From positions 1-42,455 of the forward strand of contig JAUNKR010000017.1 of assembly GCA_030532705.1 (NCBI GenBank): a DNA stretch of 42,455 nt, written 5' to 3'. A program made the position numbers and the translations under genes. Source of the DNA: Peptostreptococcaceae bacterium. GTDB taxonomy: Bacteria; Bacillota; Clostridia; Peptostreptococcales; Filifactoraceae. Shown piece by piece: positions 17,554-26,579 of this stretch. Under the pieces are notes generated by a model. That model saw only the letters and a program-made list of their open reading frames with translations, was not told the DNA's origin and searched no databases. Position 1 is the first letter of the stretch. Each line of letters starts with the position of its first letter.

Positions 17554-17994
17554 ATGAAAAAATTATTTGCAATCCTGCTTGCAGGAGTCATTATGGTGGG
17601 ATCAGCAGCTTGTTCAAAATCTGATTCAGGATCAAGCCAACCTGCTGATAACAATCAACAGCAGCCAGCTGTGGAAGTGATGGAGATGAAAGGTCAAGAG
17701 CTTGTAGACCTTATGGCGGATGAAGCGAAATCAGCAGAAACTGTTGTTGTGGATGTTCGTAAAACAGAGGAGTTTGACGCAGGACATATTGAAGGTGCAA
17801 TGAATGTGACATTGGAAGAGATTCAAGAAAATCCTGCTTTGTTGGAAGAATACAAAGAAAAAACTGTAGTTCTTTATTGTAATACAGGAAATCGAAGCGG
17901 AAAAGCTGCTAAGGTTTTGGTGGACAATGGATATACAACAGTTTATAATGCAGATGGCGTAAAAGACTTCGAGTACAAACTAGTAACAGAATAA
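17554..17994 (+). CDS. single-domain rhodanese lipoprotein
   Basis: A 146-residue surface-anchored rhodanese. The lipobox is GSAAC with lipidated Cys20, followed by a Ser/Gln-rich tether. Residues 45-146 form one rhodanese domain: VVVDVRKTEEFDAGHIEGA and the active loop CNTGNRSG with catalytic Cys109, the form expected of a persulfide carrier. The start has AAAGGAG. It has its own promoter upstream and a strong terminator downstream, so it is monocistronic. Function by family: sulfur transfer or sulfide/thiosulfate handling, here outside the membrane. It is the first of three lipoprotein rhodaneses. Confidence 0.9.
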   Translation: MKKLFAILLAGVIMVGSAACSKSDSGSSQPADNNQQQPAVEVMEMKGQELVDLMADEAKSAETVVVDVRKTEEFDAGHIEGAMNVTLEEIQENPALLEEYKEKTVVLYCNTGNRSGKAAKVLVDNGYTTVYNADGVKDFEYKLVTE

Positions 17995-18020
17995 TTTTGC
18001 TCTAAGGCTCATAGAGAGTT

Positions 18021-18063
18021 AAAAAGTTTCTTTGACGGCATTGCTGTCGAAAGAAACTTTTTT
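18021..18063 (+). terminator. intrinsic terminator after the first rhodanese gene
   Basis: A long stem AAAAAGTTTCTTT / AAAGAAACTTTTT with a GAC/GTC extension around the loop, ending in a run of six T residues, 26 bases after the stop codon. Confidence 0.88.
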
Positions 18064-18102
18064 GTTTATGTTAGTAGAAGCTATTGATCTCGGAGGTACA
18101 TC

Positions 18103-18639
18103 ATGCCTAATAGAAACAAACGATTTCTACAGAATGGAGCGGTTGTTATATTTTCGTTCCTGCTGACGATCTTGCCGATGGTATCATTGATATTTTTTAA
18201 AGTGCCTAAATTTGTCTATATGAATATGGCGGGGTTATTTATTTTCTCGTCATATTTTGGAGCTTTGCCGTCAATTTTGTATGTGATACTTATTCAAGGT
18301 TTATTGATCCTGTCGAGACAGGCGGACGGATTTGTGAGCTACAATCTGATGCTCAATCTGATCCATGTGCTGATCCCGGCTTTTTTGGTCAGAAGAGATC
18401 GTCCATATTATTTCAAAATACTTGTTTCTGCACTGATGCTGACGATCTTTGCTAGACAAGGAGCATTGCTTTTACAACGAATGACGAGTTTGAATTTTGG
18501 GGATCTTTCGGGATTGATAAACCTTCAAACGATGCTGTCGGATCTTAGCATCTACTTGAGCTCAGCACTGATCACTTTTGTGTTTTTCTTCTGTTTTGAT
18601 CATTTGACAAAGAAAGCGGGAAGACAGAAGGAAAGGTAA
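18103..18639 (+). CDS. small integral membrane protein of unknown function
   Basis: A 178-residue hydrophobic protein with five or six predicted membrane helices (about residues 12-32, 38-70, 82-97, 102-122 and 150-172) and a basic C-terminus. The compact size and helix spacing are reminiscent of substrate-specific S components of energy-coupling-factor transporters, but I see no decisive motif. ATG is preceded by CGGAGG. It lies 35 bases upstream of the triple-rhodanese lipoprotein gene on the same strand, so they probably share a transcript and possibly a substrate. Confidence 0.7.
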   Translation: MPNRNKRFLQNGAVVIFSFLLTILPMVSLIFFKVPKFVYMNMAGLFIFSSYFGALPSILYVILIQGLLILSRQADGFVSYNLMLNLIHVLIPAFLVRRDRPYYFKILVSALMLTIFARQGALLLQRMTSLNFGDLSGLINLQTMLSDLSIYLSSALITFVFFFCFDHLTKKAGRQKER

Positions 18640-18674
18640 GGGGTAACAAGAAAAATCTTTGGTTAGGAGGACCT

Positions 18675-20126
18675 ATGAAAAGAAATTTAGTAAAATTATT
18701 ATGCATGATATTTGCGGTAGGACTGATGCTGGTCGGTTGTGGCGAAAAACAGACAGCGCAGAATGAAACAACACCGCCGGCTGAAAATACCGGAGAAATC
18801 AAGTACATAGCATCTGAGGAATTGGACGACTCCATTCAGATCATCGACACAAGACATACAGGACACTATTTGGGGTGGGATGCAAAAGGCGTTAGCGGAC
18901 ATATCAAAAACGCAGTCGATTTTCCGGCAGTGTGGTTTGAATATGAAAAAAATGCAGAGCATCTTGATATCGAGCTAGAGCGACGTCATATCGACAAGAG
19001 CAAAAAAACGGTATTATATGATAATGACGATTTAGATCAAAAGGTATATGATCGTTTTGTTGCACAGGGATTTACAGATCTTTATGCACTTAAAGGCGGT
19101 ATTGTGGAATATGCGAAAAACAATGGAGAACTTGAACGTTTGGAAGGTTACCAACGCTATGTAACACCGCAATGGGTCGAGGATCTGGTCAATGGGAAAA
19201 ATCCTGAAGGATATACCGGACAAAAATATAAAATTGTGGAGATCTCTTTGGCAAGCGAGGCAGAGGAGTTTTCGGGTGTCGGACATATAAAAGGGGCTGT
19301 GAATATCAATGCGGATGTGTTAAACCATGTTCCGGGACCTCGAGTGATCCAAGAATATGAAGGGATTTCGATGGAAGAACAGTTGAAACTTTGGGGATTC
19401 CCTGACGACAAAGTAATCCAGGAAGCTCTTGAAAATGCAGGTATCGACAAAGATACCATGGTCATATTATATGCGACTGAAAAAGCAACTACTGCTGCAA
19501 ATCGTGCAGGGCTTGTGATGGATTATGCCGGAGTATCCGATATCCGATTTATCAATGGAGGAAAACCACTTTGGATATTGGAAGGAAGAATGCTTGAAAA
19601 AGAAGCGACACCGGTTGAAAAAGTAAGCTTTGGGGCTACTGTTCCTCAAAATCCGGGAATCATCTTCTCTACAGAACAGGAATTGGCATTGATCGAAGAT
19701 CCGAATGCGGTTATTGCATCGGTAAGAAGCTTTGATGAATATTTGGGAAAAATGAGCGGATATACCTACATCGATAAAGCCGGGGATATCAAAAATTCAA
19801 AATTTGCCTATGCGGGATCCGACCCATATGCGATGGAGGATTACCGCAACTTGGACAACACGATGTTTAACTACAAGATCGTTGAAGATCGCTGGAAACT
19901 ATGGGGCATCGTGCCTGAGAAGACCATTTCTTTCCACTGCGGAACCGGTTGGAGAGCATCTGAAACATACTATATTGCAAAGGCTCTAGGCTGGGATAAG
20001 GTCGGTGTTTATGCAGATGGTTGGTATGAATGGACAAAACTGGATAATGCGCCGGTAAAAGAAGAAGGTCTGCCTGCGGATGCACCGGAGCAAACACCGC
20101 AAGAGTTCTTCTACAAAAAGAAATAA
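18675..20126 (+). CDS. ynjE: triple-domain rhodanese lipoprotein, YnjE-like
   Basis: A 483-residue surface lipoprotein (lipobox LVGC, Cys22) with three rhodanese domains: about 45-150, 160-305 and 325-455. Only the last has the active loop, CGTGWRAS with Cys422; domain one has YDNDDLD and domain two YATEKAT in the corresponding place and should be inactive. The three-domain layout and CGTGWR loop are those of E. coli YnjE, which is likewise encoded beside ynjBCD. The start follows TAGGAGGACCT. Role by family: sulfur transfer, possibly delivering or accepting persulfide at the cell surface. The natural donor is unknown. Confidence 0.9.
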   Translation: MKRNLVKLLCMIFAVGLMLVGCGEKQTAQNETTPPAENTGEIKYIASEELDDSIQIIDTRHTGHYLGWDAKGVSGHIKNAVDFPAVWFEYEKNAEHLDIELERRHIDKSKKTVLYDNDDLDQKVYDRFVAQGFTDLYALKGGIVEYAKNNGELERLEGYQRYVTPQWVEDLVNGKNPEGYTGQKYKIVEISLASEAEEFSGVGHIKGAVNINADVLNHVPGPRVIQEYEGISMEEQLKLWGFPDDKVIQEALENAGIDKDTMVILYATEKATTAANRAGLVMDYAGVSDIRFINGGKPLWILEGRMLEKEATPVEKVSFGATVPQNPGIIFSTEQELALIEDPNAVIASVRSFDEYLGKMSGYTYIDKAGDIKNSKFAYAGSDPYAMEDYRNLDNTMFNYKIVEDRWKLWGIVPEKTISFHCGTGWRASETYYIAKALGWDKVGVYADGWYEWTKLDNAPVKEEGLPADAPEQTPQEFFYKKK

Positions 20127-20189
20127 GATCGATAAAAAAATTTGATCTGTTATAGAAAAAATCTATAAGAGCGCTTGAAATTTCAGTGC

Positions 20190-20195
20190 TATAAT
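20190..20195 (+). promoter_or_regulatory. candidate extended -10 promoter before the third rhodanese gene
   Basis: TGC-TATAAT (TATAAT at 20190-20195) fits an extended -10 box 57 bases before the start codon; no clear -35 box lies 17 bases upstream. It could give the two downstream genes independent expression. Confidence 0.5.
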
Positions 20196-20252
20196 ATAGG
20201 CGTTGCAAAAATATAAGGAATGATTTGGAGTGATTGTTCCTAAGGAGGAAAT

Positions 20253-21329
20253 ATGAAAAAAAGATTTATTAAAGGATTCGCTTGCATGCTCGCAGCAGCT
20301 GCATTGATCACGGGATGTTCAAAATCAGCTGAACAGTCTCAAAACGAAGGGGGCGCAACACCGCCGGTATCGACAGATACAATGAAGGTGGAGGCAGTCG
20401 ATGTACGCAAAGTATTTGTAACACCGGAGTGGGTGAAGAGCGTGATCGACGGACAGCAGGAAGAGTCGAAAAAATATTTGATCGCAGAAGCAGGATGGGG
20501 TTCTGCTGCAGATAGCCCGGACTACAATAATGGTCATTTACCGGGAGCGATCCATGTAGATACAAGCAGTATCGAAGGAGAACCGATCTGGAACCTCAAA
20601 ACACCGGAAGAAGTAGAAAAAGCATTGCTTGAGACAGGAATTACTTCGGATACTACCGTGATCCTTTATGGTCCGGATCCATCCGGCGTAGCGCGTGTGG
20701 CACATGCTTATCTTTGGGCGGGCGTTGAAAATGTAAAAGTTTTGAACGGCGGACTTAACGCTTGGAAAAACGCGGGATTTGATCTTGAAAAAGAAGCGAA
20801 TGAGCCAAAACCGGTAGAGGCTTTTGGAGCTACAGTGCCGGCGCATCCGGAATATGTCTTGAGCATTGACGATGCGAAGAAAAACTTGGAGAGCAATGAC
20901 AACTTCAAATTGGTGAGCATTCGTTCGTATGAAGAATTTATCGGAAACACCAGCGGATACAGCTACATTCCGAAAGCAGGCGAACCGAAAGGTGCTGTCT
21001 GGGGTAAAGGCGGAAGCGATCCGTTCCACATGGAAGATTATACCAATGAAGACGGGACCTATATCACCTTAGAGGAGATGAAAGCTTTGTGGAGCGATTT
21101 GGATTTCTCGCTTGAAAACGAACTTTCTTTCTACTGCGGAACCGGCTGGAGAGCATCGATCCCATTCCTGATCATGTACGAAAACGGATATGATAATATG
21201 AGTGTTTACGATGGTGGCTGGAATGAGTGGCAAATGAACAAGGATCTTCCGGTTCAAATCGGTGACCCAAAAGGTGAAGTGACCTATTCCACAGTAGGAG
21301 AACTTTCCGATGATAAACAAGCGAAATAA
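20253..21329 (+). CDS. two-domain rhodanese lipoprotein (thiosulfate sulfurtransferase-like)
   Basis: A 358-residue lipoprotein (lipobox LITGC, Cys22) with two rhodanese domains, about 55-180 and 200-335. The first carries HLPGAIHVD but has GPDPSGVA where a catalytic Cys would be. The second ends in CGTGWRAS, catalytic Cys295, the same loop as the triple-domain protein, with which it also shares a DPFHMEDY/DPYAMEDY block; the two are paralogues, one with an extra N-terminal domain. ATG has a perfect AAGGAGG. Its end overlaps the next membrane protein gene by 20 bases. Confidence 0.9.
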   Translation: MKKRFIKGFACMLAAAALITGCSKSAEQSQNEGGATPPVSTDTMKVEAVDVRKVFVTPEWVKSVIDGQQEESKKYLIAEAGWGSAADSPDYNNGHLPGAIHVDTSSIEGEPIWNLKTPEEVEKALLETGITSDTTVILYGPDPSGVARVAHAYLWAGVENVKVLNGGLNAWKNAGFDLEKEANEPKPVEAFGATVPAHPEYVLSIDDAKKNLESNDNFKLVSIRSYEEFIGNTSGYSYIPKAGEPKGAVWGKGGSDPFHMEDYTNEDGTYITLEEMKALWSDLDFSLENELSFYCGTGWRASIPFLIMYENGYDNMSVYDGGWNEWQMNKDLPVQIGDPKGEVTYSTVGELSDDKQAK

Positions 21330-21720
21330 GATCCTGTTATTTTTGGGGCTGATCTTAGCACAGGTGCCGCTTTTAGGAGCGGCGGCTTTCCATCATTTCA
21401 CAAGAAAAAAGCTTGGAATGATGCGTCATGTGGTTTATCTTAACGGGAAATGGGAAGCGGACTATCCGATCCGGATCCTTCGGATTGTAGCGATCGCTCT
21501 ATTGCTGATCATGGTCGTCCAACAGATCGCAGGACTTCGAAAAAGAAAAGAACAAAAGCGGGTGACATGGATCATCAGTTTGCTCACTCTTTGTTGTGCA
21601 GGTTTTATCTTCTTGGCGAATACCGAGTGGAGCAGAGCATACTATCTGATGTCGATGTGCCTTGTACTTTACACAATATTTCTGAACCTGTGGCTGATGG
21701 GCTATAGAAAAAAAGGATAA
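21310..21720 (+). CDS. small membrane protein with four helices
   Basis: A 136-residue membrane protein with helices near residues 7-25, 55-72, 83-103 and 108-130 and basic loops (LRKRKEQKR). I do not recognise the family. Its start codon lies inside the last codons of the rhodanese gene, with AGGAGA about ten bases upstream, so the two are translationally coupled and probably work together at the membrane. The gene is closed by a strong terminator. Confidence 0.7.
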   Translation: MINKRNKILLFLGLILAQVPLLGAAAFHHFTRKKLGMMRHVVYLNGKWEADYPIRILRIVAIALLLIMVVQQIAGLRKRKEQKRVTWIISLLTLCCAGFIFLANTEWSRAYYLMSMCLVLYTIFLNLWLMGYRKKG

Positions 21721-21725
21721 TTTAC

Positions 21726-21762
21726 ACCGGATCTTCATCCAATGATGAGGGTCCGGTTTTTG
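21726..21762 (+). terminator. intrinsic terminator closing the rhodanese operon
   Basis: Fourteen paired positions (two G-T wobbles) from ACCGGATCTTCATC to GATGAGGGTCCGGT around loop CAAT, followed by TTTTTG. It begins six bases after the membrane protein stop codon. Confidence 0.9.
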
Positions 21763-21895
21763 TTTAACATTAGCTTTTGAATATGCGCATTGACTTTACA
21801 CAGTTCAACGGATAAAATGATGGAGAGAGAAGAAAGTGGATAAGGTGGTAGAAGTTTTGTTATTTTCGCCTGTTTTAAAAAGGCTTGGAGGTTTT

Positions 21896-23332
21896 ATGAA
21901 AAGAAGAAGTCTATTTACTCTATTGATGATACTGACATTGCTCTTGACGGGCTGTGGTGAAAAGGAGCGATCCGCAGAGAATGAGCAGAAGGAAAAGATC
22001 ACTACACAGCAGGAGAAAAAGGATGAAACAAAGAAGGAGAAAGAAGATACAAAGGAGGATATGAGCGGTTCCGAAGAGGATCTTCAATCGAAGGCAGGAC
22101 TTTTTTCAAACCATCCGATGCCGGTCTATGATTACAAAAGTGTAGTGGATCATCCGAAGGGGCTGATCACCTCATCCGGAGAATATGAATATCTCTCAAG
22201 TGAGTTGGAGGAAGTCAAGTCTTATCTGGATCAATTTGAGAAGATCGAAAAAGCGACCGATGAGCAGGCGGATCAGATCTTTACGCAGCTTTTATATCTG
22301 AATGCGGCTGATTACAAGGGTGCTGCGGACCTTCGGGAGTATGGATATATCCTTTTTAAGAAGGATAAGACCCATCCGATCACAGGCCGATCTCTTTTGG
22401 AAGATGTCCAGATCAATGTTGAGCTCGTGCTCGATGCCAGCGGAAGCATGGCAAAAGAGATCGATGGGAAGAGCATGATGGATATCGCCAAGGAGTCCAT
22501 CGTTCAGATCCTGGATACTTTGCCTGAAAATGCAAATGTAGGTCTCAGAGTGTACGGACACAAGGGGAATAATACCAAATCCGGCAAGACAGAATCCTGC
22601 AACAGTTCGGAGCTTATCCATCCGATCGAGAGATTGGATGTGGCAGCGATCAAAGAAAAACTTGCGCCGATCACATCGACCGGTTGGACACCGATCGCCC
22701 GATCGATCGAGCTTGGGGCAAAAGATTTTGAAAAATTTCAAGACAAGAAGGATCTCAATATCCTATATGTGATCAGTGACGGGATCGAAAGCTGTGACGG
22801 CGATCCGGTCCAAGCGGCAAAAAATATACAAAATTTGGGAGTCAAGCCTATCATGGGGATCGTCGGTTTCAATGTAAATCCTGCGCAAGAGTTGCAATTG
22901 AGACAGATCGCCGATGCGGCGGGTGGATATTATGCGACGACCGATTCAGCTCAGTCGCTGGTGGGTGAACTTCAACGGATCCACGAGCTTGCAAATTCCA
23001 AATATGACTGGAAAAAACTGGAAGAGACCGATGTTCTGAGAGTTTATAATGCACATACTTTTGATGGAAACTACACGCCTTCCAATGATCTGACAGCGAC
23101 GGTCTATATCGAGGCAGACAATCTCAGAAAGATGCAAAGGTATTTAAGAGAACAAAACATCATTGACTTTGATACCTATGACAAATTGGATCAGCGGATC
23201 AATGAGAGAATGGACAACTTATTGAAGCTGAAAGATGAATTTTTCAAATCAAGGGAAGCAGAAACGGAGAAAATTCGTGCAGAGTATATGAAAAGACTCG
23301 GCGAGGACAGCTTTGTTGTGATCAATAACTAG
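21896..23332 (+). CDS. vWA-domain lipoprotein
   Basis: A 478-residue lipoprotein. The lipobox is LLTGC (Cys20), followed by a highly charged Lys/Glu tether to about residue 65. Residues 175-350 are a von Willebrand A domain: strand VELVLDASGSM gives the MIDAS DxSGS motif at 180-184, and later ILYVISDGIESCDGD supplies the second metal-site segment. The C-terminal 90 residues are helical and charged. ATG at 21896 is chosen because GGAGG is five bases upstream; the frame opens 20 codons earlier at GTG without a site. The DUF3267 membrane protein gene follows 90 bases later. Likely role: metal-dependent binding of a surface partner. Confidence 0.85.
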   Translation: MKRRSLFTLLMILTLLLTGCGEKERSAENEQKEKITTQQEKKDETKKEKEDTKEDMSGSEEDLQSKAGLFSNHPMPVYDYKSVVDHPKGLITSSGEYEYLSSELEEVKSYLDQFEKIEKATDEQADQIFTQLLYLNAADYKGAADLREYGYILFKKDKTHPITGRSLLEDVQINVELVLDASGSMAKEIDGKSMMDIAKESIVQILDTLPENANVGLRVYGHKGNNTKSGKTESCNSSELIHPIERLDVAAIKEKLAPITSTGWTPIARSIELGAKDFEKFQDKKDLNILYVISDGIESCDGDPVQAAKNIQNLGVKPIMGIVGFNVNPAQELQLRQIADAAGGYYATTDSAQSLVGELQRIHELANSKYDWKKLEETDVLRVYNAHTFDGNYTPSNDLTATVYIEADNLRKMQRYLREQNIIDFDTYDKLDQRINERMDNLLKLKDEFFKSREAETEKIRAEYMKRLGEDSFVVINN

Positions 23333-23422
23333 TGAGCATCGTTTGAGAGGGATGATCTTGAGTGCTTTTGAATGATGAGAAAAATCCTGCCAAAGAGACA
23401 ATTTTTGAAGAAAGAGGTGGCT

Positions 23423-24034
23423 ATGCGTTTTATCAACAAGATACCGACAGAGAACAATGATAGAAAAGAACAACTGATGATAGAAGGCTGGCAGAGCTTA
23501 AAGGAGCCTAAACAGATGGGAGCTGTGATCGGAGCGGCACTTCCGCTTTCGATCCTATTATTCTTTATATGTGGAGCGTGGCTATATTTCCTGTTCCCGG
23601 ACTTTCGGGCAGCATTGAATTTTAGCAAGATCGTTTTTCGGATCGACTTGAAACTGCTTTTATATATGGCGGGGATCTATGGATATATTCTCTTGCACGA
23701 GATCATCCACCTGCTGATGATCCCAAAAGCATTGCAGTCCGATAAGACATTCTTTGGGATCAATGGATTTTTCGGATTTGTGTATTCCGAGGAAGTTTTG
23801 ACAAAAGCTCGCTTCCTGATCGTTTCGATCATGCCCTTGCTACTGTTGTCATTTGTGATGCCGATCATCTTTCGGGTGCTGAATATTTATTCCGGCTACT
23901 GGATGATGCTTTTTATGATCAATGCGGCAGGAGCCTGCGTTGATATCTTCAACATCCTGCTCGTCGGATGGCAGGTGCCAAGCGGCGGAGCGGTCGTAGG
24001 CAATGGGATGGCGACCTATTATAAGGCACCGTGA
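23423..24034 (+). CDS. DUF3267 membrane protein with HExxH motif
   Basis: A 203-residue integral membrane protein. Four or so hydrophobic segments surround the sequence LLHEIIHLLMIPKAL (near residue 90), a HExxH-type motif embedded in a helix as in the DUF3267 family, which resembles membrane metalloproteases. Its activity is unproven. ATG at 23423 is chosen because AGAGGTGG lies just upstream; the frame extends 17 codons earlier without a ribosome site. It follows the vWA lipoprotein gene and probably shares its transcript. Confidence 0.8.
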   Translation: MRFINKIPTENNDRKEQLMIEGWQSLKEPKQMGAVIGAALPLSILLFFICGAWLYFLFPDFRAALNFSKIVFRIDLKLLLYMAGIYGYILLHEIIHLLMIPKALQSDKTFFGINGFFGFVYSEEVLTKARFLIVSIMPLLLLSFVMPIIFRVLNIYSGYWMMLFMINAAGACVDIFNILLVGWQVPSGGAVVGNGMATYYKAP

Positions 24035-24280
24035 TAGCAGAGCAGAGCTCTGATCGATCGAACAAGCAATTTCGTGATCCGAAAAAGATACTTCCCGGCT
24101 CGTAAGAAGATCGCTGAAGAAGTGAAAAGAGTTTATCGGGAGTCTGTTTCGATAAAATTTTCATGATACTGCAGGATCATATCTAAGATACGAGAAAATA
24201 TCCGATCGAAAAACTCTATCCGAACGAAAAATCGATTATTTCGATAGAACTTGCAAGCTTTGATCGCAGAATATAGGTTC

Positions 24281-24325
24281 AAAGACTCTAGTCGTTTACT
24301 GAGGTGATCGATCGGAGTCTTTTTT
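24281..24325 (+). terminator. probable intrinsic terminator
   Basis: AAAGACTC (24281-24288) pairs with GAGTCTTT (24315-24322), followed by further T residues. The loop is long (26 bases), and the hairpin stands about 250 bases after the DUF3267 stop codon, so it is less certain than the others. Confidence 0.5.
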
Positions 24326-24610
24326 GTTTTGAAGAGGACTACCAAGAGATATTGAGGGGAAAATCGGATATTTGAGCGGATCGTTCTTTGTGTGGGCTGT
24401 GGAGTAGAGATCAGATAAGAATGGGAAGAGGATCGTTATGGCTTGACGAGAAATTTTTGCCAAGAGAGGAGGATCCGGGTGTTTCTTAAGCTCTTGCCCT
24501 GGCATCAAAAATCAAATCGTTACCAGTGGTCTTAAGCAATCGGATCGACCGCTATGCTGAACCATCGCATTTCAAAAAGTTACAAAAAGTTTACAGTATT
24601 CAATGGCATA

Positions 24611-24639
24611 TTGACTTTGGGATAAGGTAAGCATACAAT
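24611..24639 (+). promoter_or_regulatory. sigma-A-type promoter
   Basis: TTGACT (24611-24616), 17 bases, TACAAT (24634-24639), 58 bases before the lipoprotein start codon. A tandem AAAAAGTT(T)AC repeat lies about 15 bases upstream and may be a binding site. Confidence 0.72.
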
Positions 24640-24697
24640 CGAAGTAAGCTTGAAAAATTGTAGATATACATATGGAAACAAAAGAAAGGAACAAAAA

Positions 24698-26458
24698 ATG
24701 AAAAGATGGATCGCCCTATGCCTATCCGCCTTGTTGCTGATGGGATGCAGTACAACAAACAATGCGGAAAACAAATCGAAAAACGAACCCCCAAAAGAGC
24801 CGCAAAGCGAGCAAAAGGATGGGTTGGAAAAAGAGCCGGATCTTGGTTTTTACTTCAAAGACGGAGAGATCTTTTACGTCGATCTGAATAAAAATGAGCC
24901 GAAGCAACTGACCGAGGATTTTGCGGACGAGGATACGGAGTGGAACTTCCGCAAGTGGCCGGAACTTCAGTATATGGCGCCTCGCGTATTTTTTCCGGAC
25001 AAAGGTTTTGGCACAAATGAAAAGGGCTCAGACGAGGTGAGCTTCAACATTTATTGCCGAGATCTTATGAAGAAGGATAGCCTAAATATGCTGGTGGACG
25101 AGGATGTTCTATACTATGAGGTCGGCGATCGTGGGGAATTCGTGACCTACCAAAAGGTCAATGATGATTCTTTGTACCAATGGCATGACGGAAAAATCGA
25201 AGTCATCGGCGAAGATCTCCCGGAGTATCGATCGTACAATGTGTCCAAGGATGGAAAGCGGATCGTCTTTTACGATAAAGAAGGCAAGCTATACTTTAAG
25301 GAGCCGGGGAAAGAAAAAGAGTTGATCGATCAGATCGAGATCAAGAGCGCCTCCTCAAGAGATCCGGAAGGTATTTTGGCGATCGAGGCAACAAATTCCG
25401 ATTTGTCGGTCATCTTATATCAAAAGAAGGAGAATGGAAAAAGAATGCTCTACCAAAAATCACCTGATACACCGAGTGTACCATTGGGCGAATTGCATTG
25501 GGGATGGCATAATTATGCGGGTAAAGAGGCGTGGTATGTGCTTCAGGTCAAGGAGCGTGTGTTGCCGCTGAGTGAATTTGTCGAAGATGATCTCAAAGAG
25601 GATCCTCATCGACTTCGGGAAAAGGTCAAAAATGCGGATGAAAAACACCTTGTCAAAACCTATCGTTTTTGGTATCTGGACAACAAAGAATACAAGCAGA
25701 TCGATGGCGAATTTTTTGAGTGGGACGACCCGGCGGATAAGGAAAACAAAAGACAGGGCAATTATTTTTTCTACAGACTTCCCAAAGAGCTAAGCAAAAA
25801 AGTGAAACTTTCGGAGTACAGGGATATCAATGATATCAGCTATGCGGTACATGAAAAAATATCGAAAAGTGCAAAAAAACATATTCTCATCAAAGGGGGA
25901 TTCCTGGAGATCGGACCGAGCGATCGATATTTGAAATTTAATAAAAAATATACCGTGATGCGCTACTATGAGCCGACAGGTGACTATAAGGGGGATCTGT
26001 ATCAGAGAGAGATCCATGGCGACCAAGTAGGAGAGGCCCAAAAGATCTTCTCCAATATCTCGATGAATACGACTCTTATTCCGGATGACAAGGATTTTTG
26101 GGCTTATATCACCGGTGAAAAAGGAGTGAAGGAGGAACTGTTTGTCGATGGCAAGATGGTCGATAGTGCTCTCTTTATATCCTCCCCATTTTATGATGAA
26201 TACAACCCGACGCTCTACTACGAAACGAGCGATCCGACGGAACCGGGAGTTCATGTGCTAAAGGCTTATAAAAACGGGGAGATCAAAGTGCTTACCGAAT
26301 CACTGCATAACGCTAGTCTGCAAAAAACCGGTAAAGTATTGTACCTCAGTGAGATGGATAAGAAAAAAGGCGGAAAACTGTCTTTTTATGATGGTGAAAA
26401 AAGCATCCTGATCGATCAGGAGGTGGATGGGATCCTAAGGCTTTCTCGAATGTATTGA
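24698..26458 (+). CDS. lipoprotein of unknown function, possibly beta-propeller-like
   Basis: A 586-residue lipoprotein with lipobox LLMGC (Cys17) and a Lys/Glu/Pro-rich tether. The body has many short beta motifs of the form IFYVDLNKNEPKQLTED, KRIVFYDKEGKLYFKE and VLYLSEMDKKKGGKLSFYDG, the rhythm of TolB/propeller-like sensor proteins, but no domain can be assigned with confidence. ATG at 24698 is chosen for the GAAAGGA box upstream; the frame opens 16 codons earlier. It has its own promoter. It is likely a surface-exposed binding or sensing protein; this is inference. Confidence 0.72.
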   Translation: MKRWIALCLSALLLMGCSTTNNAENKSKNEPPKEPQSEQKDGLEKEPDLGFYFKDGEIFYVDLNKNEPKQLTEDFADEDTEWNFRKWPELQYMAPRVFFPDKGFGTNEKGSDEVSFNIYCRDLMKKDSLNMLVDEDVLYYEVGDRGEFVTYQKVNDDSLYQWHDGKIEVIGEDLPEYRSYNVSKDGKRIVFYDKEGKLYFKEPGKEKELIDQIEIKSASSRDPEGILAIEATNSDLSVILYQKKENGKRMLYQKSPDTPSVPLGELHWGWHNYAGKEAWYVLQVKERVLPLSEFVEDDLKEDPHRLREKVKNADEKHLVKTYRFWYLDNKEYKQIDGEFFEWDDPADKENKRQGNYFFYRLPKELSKKVKLSEYRDINDISYAVHEKISKSAKKHILIKGGFLEIGPSDRYLKFNKKYTVMRYYEPTGDYKGDLYQREIHGDQVGEAQKIFSNISMNTTLIPDDKDFWAYITGEKGVKEELFVDGKMVDSALFISSPFYDEYNPTLYYETSDPTEPGVHVLKAYKNGEIKVLTESLHNASLQKTGKVLYLSEMDKKKGGKLSFYDGEKSILIDQEVDGILRLSRMY

Positions 26459-26579
26459 TAGAGGGAAAACTAAGCACATTTTTAACGAATAGGAATTTGT
26501 ATTGAGAGGTCAAGAAGCTGTAAAACTTAATTACTGATGAGAAGATCCTTAGAATTAAGGGGAAAGGAGAGGTTTTATA

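Larger units (their letters stand above)
24035..24697. other. gene-free interval
   Basis: About 660 bases with no supported gene. It holds a hairpin terminator (24281-24325), a short direct repeat AAAAAGTTAC-AAAAAGTTTAC near 24575-24596, and the promoter at 24611-24639. The rest is GATC-rich filler with frequent stop codons in all frames. Confidence 0.5.
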
